In this document: in pieces, positions 6,925 through 9,288 of the stretch | Layout: every line of letters begins with the position of its first letter | Numbering within the stretch: the first letter of the stretch is position 1 | DNA from: Firmicutes bacterium UBA4881 | Lineage (GTDB): Bacteria; Bacillota; DTU065 | Direction: 5' to 3' | Assembly (NCBI GenBank): GCA_002399235.1 | Contig: DHDH01000012.1 | Span: 17,974 to 27,261, forward strand | DNA: 9,288 bases | Made by a program: the position numbers and the translations under genes | The notes under the pieces: model-generated | Seen by the model: only the letters and a program-made list of their open reading frames with translations | Told to the model about the DNA's origin: nothing | The model's database searches: none

Positions 6925-6930
6925 GGGAGG
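6925..6930 (+). promoter_or_regulatory. Shine-Dalgarno site of the TPR protein gene
   Basis: GGGAGG lies 9 bases before ATG 6940 and 5 bases before a second, out-of-frame ATG at 6936 (overlapping as ATGGATG). The 6940 frame encodes the signal peptide and TPR repeats and is the real one. Confidence 0.65.
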
Positions 6931-6939
6931 GTCATATGG

Positions 6940-7902
6940 ATGAGATTTACAAAAACAAAATTGTTAGCCATCATGACGGCAATATTCCTCATTGCCGGAG
7001 CCGTTTTAGTACAGGCCAAAACATTAGAGGAACTCGTGGGAGAAGGCAACAGATATCTTAACCTAGACAGAAAATATGATAGTGCACAACCCGAAAAGGC
7101 TCTCGAAAGCTACAATCAAGCTCTTAAGTTAGCTCCAGATAATCCTGAAGTTAACTTACGAATTGGTCAGGCTTATTTAGAGCTGGGTGATGCTGGCAAC
7201 GCAGTAAAAAGTTTAGAGAAGGCTCTTAAACTTAAACCTGAGTGGCTAGAAGCTCTTAATAGTTTAGGCCTAGCCTACAAATTAGCCGGTAATTACGATA
7301 AAGCAATTGAAAACTTTGGTCTAGCTTGTGATTACCAACCCAATGATCCTGCTTTATGGTTAAACCTTGGTGATGTTCTCTCAGCAAAAGGTCTTTATGA
7401 GCCTGCTATTGATGCATACCAAAAAGCAGCAGCACTCGACGGTAAGATTCCTACTTTCCAACTCCGTCTAGGCCAAGCTTTAGAAGCATATGGCAATCTC
7501 GATAAAGCTATCGAGGCTTATGAAAAAGCAGTAGCTATTCAGAACAACCATGTCTATGCTAATTTCTATTTAGCTAATGCCTATCATCAAAAAGCTGCAT
7601 ATGACAAGGCAGAAGCCGCTTACAAAAAAGCTTTAGCTGCTAATAAAGAATATGCCAATGCTTATATTGGTTTAGGCAGACTCTACCTCGATCAAGCTAA
7701 ATATGATCAAGCTATTGAGCAATTAAAGGTTGCTGTAGCAAAAAATCCTAAGTATCCTCTTAGCCACTATTGGCTAGGTATGGTTTACAAAGCTAAAGGT
7801 GATAAAAAGGCTGCTTTTGAATCATTCAAAACCACACTTCACCTCTGGCCTGAGTATTCGCCAGCTAAGAAAGAGTATAACGCCCTAAAAGGTAAAGTTT
7901 GA
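6940..7902 (+). CDS. Exported TPR-repeat protein
   Basis: The 320-residue product starts with a signal peptide: basic MRFTKTK, a hydrophobic stretch about 8-24, then VQA before a likely cleavage after Ala26. There is no lipobox cysteine and no other membrane segment. The rest is about eight 34-residue tetratricopeptide repeats, roughly 31-66 (degenerate), 69-102, 103-136, 137-170, 171-204, 205-238, 239-272 and 273-306. They carry typical AxxxLG..Y....Y..A...Y..A cores such as LGLAYKLAGNYDKAIENF. Such repeats form a superhelical scaffold for protein or peptide binding; no catalytic domain is seen. The gene starts 47 bases after the maturase, with no terminator between, and ends at a strong terminator, so it is probably the last gene of the SCIFF operon. 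A role with the peptide is inferred from position alone. Confidence 0.92.
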   Translation: MRFTKTKLLAIMTAIFLIAGAVLVQAKTLEELVGEGNRYLNLDRKYDSAQPEKALESYNQALKLAPDNPEVNLRIGQAYLELGDAGNAVKSLEKALKLKPEWLEALNSLGLAYKLAGNYDKAIENFGLACDYQPNDPALWLNLGDVLSAKGLYEPAIDAYQKAAALDGKIPTFQLRLGQALEAYGNLDKAIEAYEKAVAIQNNHVYANFYLANAYHQKAAYDKAEAAYKKALAANKEYANAYIGLGRLYLDQAKYDQAIEQLKVAVAKNPKYPLSHYWLGMVYKAKGDKKAAFESFKTTLHLWPEYSPAKKEYNALKGKV

Positions 7903-7913
7903 TTATTAATTGA

Positions 7914-7948
7914 GCCCTTGGAAGTCTAACTTCTAAGGGCCTTTTTTT
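7914..7948 (+). terminator. Strong intrinsic terminator after the TPR gene
   Basis: An 11-base-pair stem (7914-7924 with 7930-7940, one G-T wobble, GCCCTT outer arm) with a TCTAA loop is followed one base later by seven T. It begins 12 bases after the TPR stop and ends the SCIFF transcription unit. Confidence 0.93.
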
Positions 7949-7973
7949 ATTTGTGGGGAAAGGGCATAAAGTC

Positions 7974-8024
7974 ACCTCTCTGAGGCTTGAGGCATAGCTT
8001 AGAACAAGAGAGCTAAAGGGAGGT
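7974..8024 (+). promoter_or_regulatory. Possible leader RNA switch before the binding-protein gene
   Basis: ACCTCTCT (7974-7981) can pair either with AGAGAG (8007-8012) or, with one G-U pair, with AGGGAGGT (8017-8024), the Shine-Dalgarno of the next gene. The two pairings exclude each other, so the leader could hide or free the ribosome binding site. Purine-rich sites meet pyrimidine-rich partners easily by chance. It matches no riboswitch class that I recognise. No clear promoter was found in this 128-base intergenic stretch. Confidence 0.25.
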
Positions 8025-8030
8025 CCAACT

Positions 8031-9011
8031 ATGAAACGCTTGTTAATAGTGCTTGTTTTGCTCAGTTTAACATTAGCAGTTCAAGCTGTGAAGATTAGGC
8101 TTAGCGAAGTTGTTCGTTCTGTGTTTTATGCGCCACAATATGTGGCTATAGAGAAAGGGTTTTTTGCTGAAGAAGGCCTCGAGATTGAACTCTCTACAGC
8201 CTGGGGTGCTGACAAAGGTGCTGCAGCTACCATAGCAGGTCAGGTAGAGATAGGTTTTTTTGGCCCAGAAGCAGGTATCTATATCTATAACCAAGGTGCA
8301 ACGAACCATTTAGTAGCCTTTGCTCAACTAACTGCTATGGATGGCTCTTTCCTTGTCGCCAGAAACACCAAAGATAAATTCGAGTGGTCTCAGATCAAAG
8401 GTAAAACAGTTATTGGTGGGCGACCAGGTGGCGTACCACAAATGACTCTTGAATATGTTCTCAAGAAATACGGCCTCAAAGACAAAAAAGACTTTAACTT
8501 TGTTACTAACCTAGCTTTTACAGCAACAGCTGGAGCTTTTAGTGCTGGTACCGGTGATTTTATCGCTTTGTTTGAACCTACAGCTAGCGAACTAGAAGCT
8601 CAAGGAATCGGTAAAGTAGTAGCTTCTTTAGGTGTCGAAGGCGGCCCCTTACCCTATACTGTCTACCATGCTCGTTTAGACTACTTGAAAAAGAATCCTA
8701 CTATTATTCAGAAATTCACTAATGCTATCTACAAAGGCCAACTTTGGGTAGCTACTCATAGCGCTGAAGAGATTGCTAATGTTATTGTTAAATACTTCCC
8801 CGAGATCAATATGAAACTTCTTGTGCAGGTAGTGGAGCGTTACCAGAGACAAAATAGCTGGAATCCAAGTTTACTATTGAGTAAAGACGGTTTTGAGAGA
8901 CTACAAAACATCATGGAGCAAGCTGGTGAATTAAGTAAAAGAGCTTCCTACGAAAAAATTGTTGACAATAGTTTTGCCCTCAAAGCATTAGAGACAGTTT
9001 CCCTCAAGTAG
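8031..9011 (+). CDS. ABC transporter substrate-binding protein, NMT1/ThiY-like
   Basis: The 326-residue product is an extracytoplasmic binding protein of the family that includes SsuA, TauA, NrtA-like and thiamine-precursor receptors. A signal peptide occupies residues 1-19 (hydrophobic core 4-16, VQA before the cut) and lacks the lipobox cysteine usual in Gram-positive receptors. The family fold shows in the first lobe: KIRLSEVVRSVFYAPQYVAIEKGFF (21-45, shown in part), FFAEEGLEIEL (44-54), AAATIAGQVEIGFFGPEAGIYI (65-86, in part), then LKGK-like IKGKTVIGGRPGGVPQM (122-138). The Shine-Dalgarno GGGAGG at 8018-8023 supports ATG 8031. An ATPase follows 13 bases after the stop, so this is the first gene of an importer operon. 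The ligand, whether an aromatic sulfonate, a pyrimidine precursor or another small molecule, cannot be decided here. Confidence 0.9.
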   Translation: MKRLLIVLVLLSLTLAVQAVKIRLSEVVRSVFYAPQYVAIEKGFFAEEGLEIELSTAWGADKGAAATIAGQVEIGFFGPEAGIYIYNQGATNHLVAFAQLTAMDGSFLVARNTKDKFEWSQIKGKTVIGGRPGGVPQMTLEYVLKKYGLKDKKDFNFVTNLAFTATAGAFSAGTGDFIALFEPTASELEAQGIGKVVASLGVEGGPLPYTVYHARLDYLKKNPTIIQKFTNAIYKGQLWVATHSAEEIANVIVKYFPEINMKLLVQVVERYQRQNSWNPSLLLSKDGFERLQNIMEQAGELSKRASYEKIVDNSFALKALETVSLK

Positions 9012-9024
9012 GAGGGGGGTAGAA

Positions 9025-9288
9025 TTGGAGAAGTTAGAGATTGTCGATCTGAACATGGTCTATTACAGCCTCAAGGGAGCCACTGAAGCTCTAAAGTCGA
9101 TCAACCTTAAGGTTAAAGAGCGAGAGTTTGTCACTATTGTTGGTCCTAGTGGCTGTGGGAAAAGCACACTTTTATCAATGGTAGCTGGCTTAATTAAACC
9201 TACAGGTGGCAAGATTTTGTTAGATGGAGAAGAAGTTACTGGTCCTTCACTAGATATTGGCTACATGTTGCAACAGGACCACCTCTTT
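9025..9288 (+). CDS. ABC transporter ATP-binding protein, N-terminal part (3' end outside window)
   Basis: The frame is open from a TTG at 9025 to the window end, giving 88 residues of the energising subunit of the importer. Walker A is complete as GPSGCGKST (40-48), and the Q-loop region reads GYMLQQDHLF (79-88), with Gln83 most likely the Q-loop residue. The signature motif, Walker B and H-loop lie beyond the window. The aromatic YY at residues 13-14 is in the position of the adenine-stacking A-loop. The TTG start is supported by AGGAGGGGGG at 9010-9019, which overlaps the stop of the binding-protein gene. The next in-frame ATG would remove the first strand of the domain. The sequence resembles the SsuB/TauB/NrtD-like group that pairs with NMT1-type receptors. 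Confidence 0.92.
   Translation, partial: MEKLEIVDLNMVYYSLKGATEALKSINLKVKEREFVTIVGPSGCGKSTLLSMVAGLIKPTGGKILLDGEEVTGPSLDIGYMLQQDHLF

Noticed and set aside
6804..7061. 85-codon + strand frame overlapping the maturase end and TPR start
   Set aside because: It overlaps two clear genes in another frame and has no family-like composition; shadow frame. The ATG at 6936 only opens this same frame.
7949..8030. Thiamine pyrophosphate riboswitch before the ThiY-like binding protein
   Set aside because: A CTGAGG string is present, but the other conserved thiamine-box segments and the expected fold are missing.

Overview
The window reads as chromosome of a low-to-moderate GC bacterium of the Firmicutes, most likely Clostridia in the broad sense. 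The evidence is strong G-rich Shine-Dalgarno sites, the purF-M-N-H-D gene order, and a SCIFF ranthipeptide locus, a system found almost only in Clostridia. Every gene supported here lies on the + strand. Two exported proteins carry signal peptidase I type signals without a lipobox cysteine. This would be easier to explain in a lineage with a periplasm, but it does not prove one.

Region 1 (1-4885) is the distal half of a de novo purine operon: the C-terminal end of purF, then complete purM, purN, purH and purD. Together these make phosphoribosylamine, AIR, GAR and FGAR intermediates and finally IMP. Junctions are tight, with Shine-Dalgarno sites inside or touching the preceding gene, except for a 61-base gap before purH. 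A hairpin plus T-run just after purD closes the operon.

Region 2 (about 4960-7948) is the most interesting part. It begins with an extended -10 promoter and a 57-codon cysteine-rich gene of unknown function, which ends in a hairpin with a weak T-tract. Next come the 53-residue SCIFF precursor (scfA) and its radical SAM/SPASM maturase (scfB). These are separated by 10 bases that follow a small hairpin, and the maturase has no Shine-Dalgarno. A signal-peptide-bearing TPR protein follows 47 bases later with no terminator between, and a strong intrinsic terminator ends the unit. The likely product is a thioether-crosslinked ribosomal peptide. The exported TPR protein is a candidate accessory factor on positional grounds only.

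Region 3 (7949-9288) starts an ABC importer: an NMT1/ThiY-like periplasmic binding protein, then the first 88 codons of an ATPase beginning at TTG. The permease would lie beyond the window. The substrate cannot be told from the sequence.

No tRNA, rRNA, CRISPR array, insertion sequence, attachment site or replication origin was seen. No gene-free stretch exceeds 300 bases.
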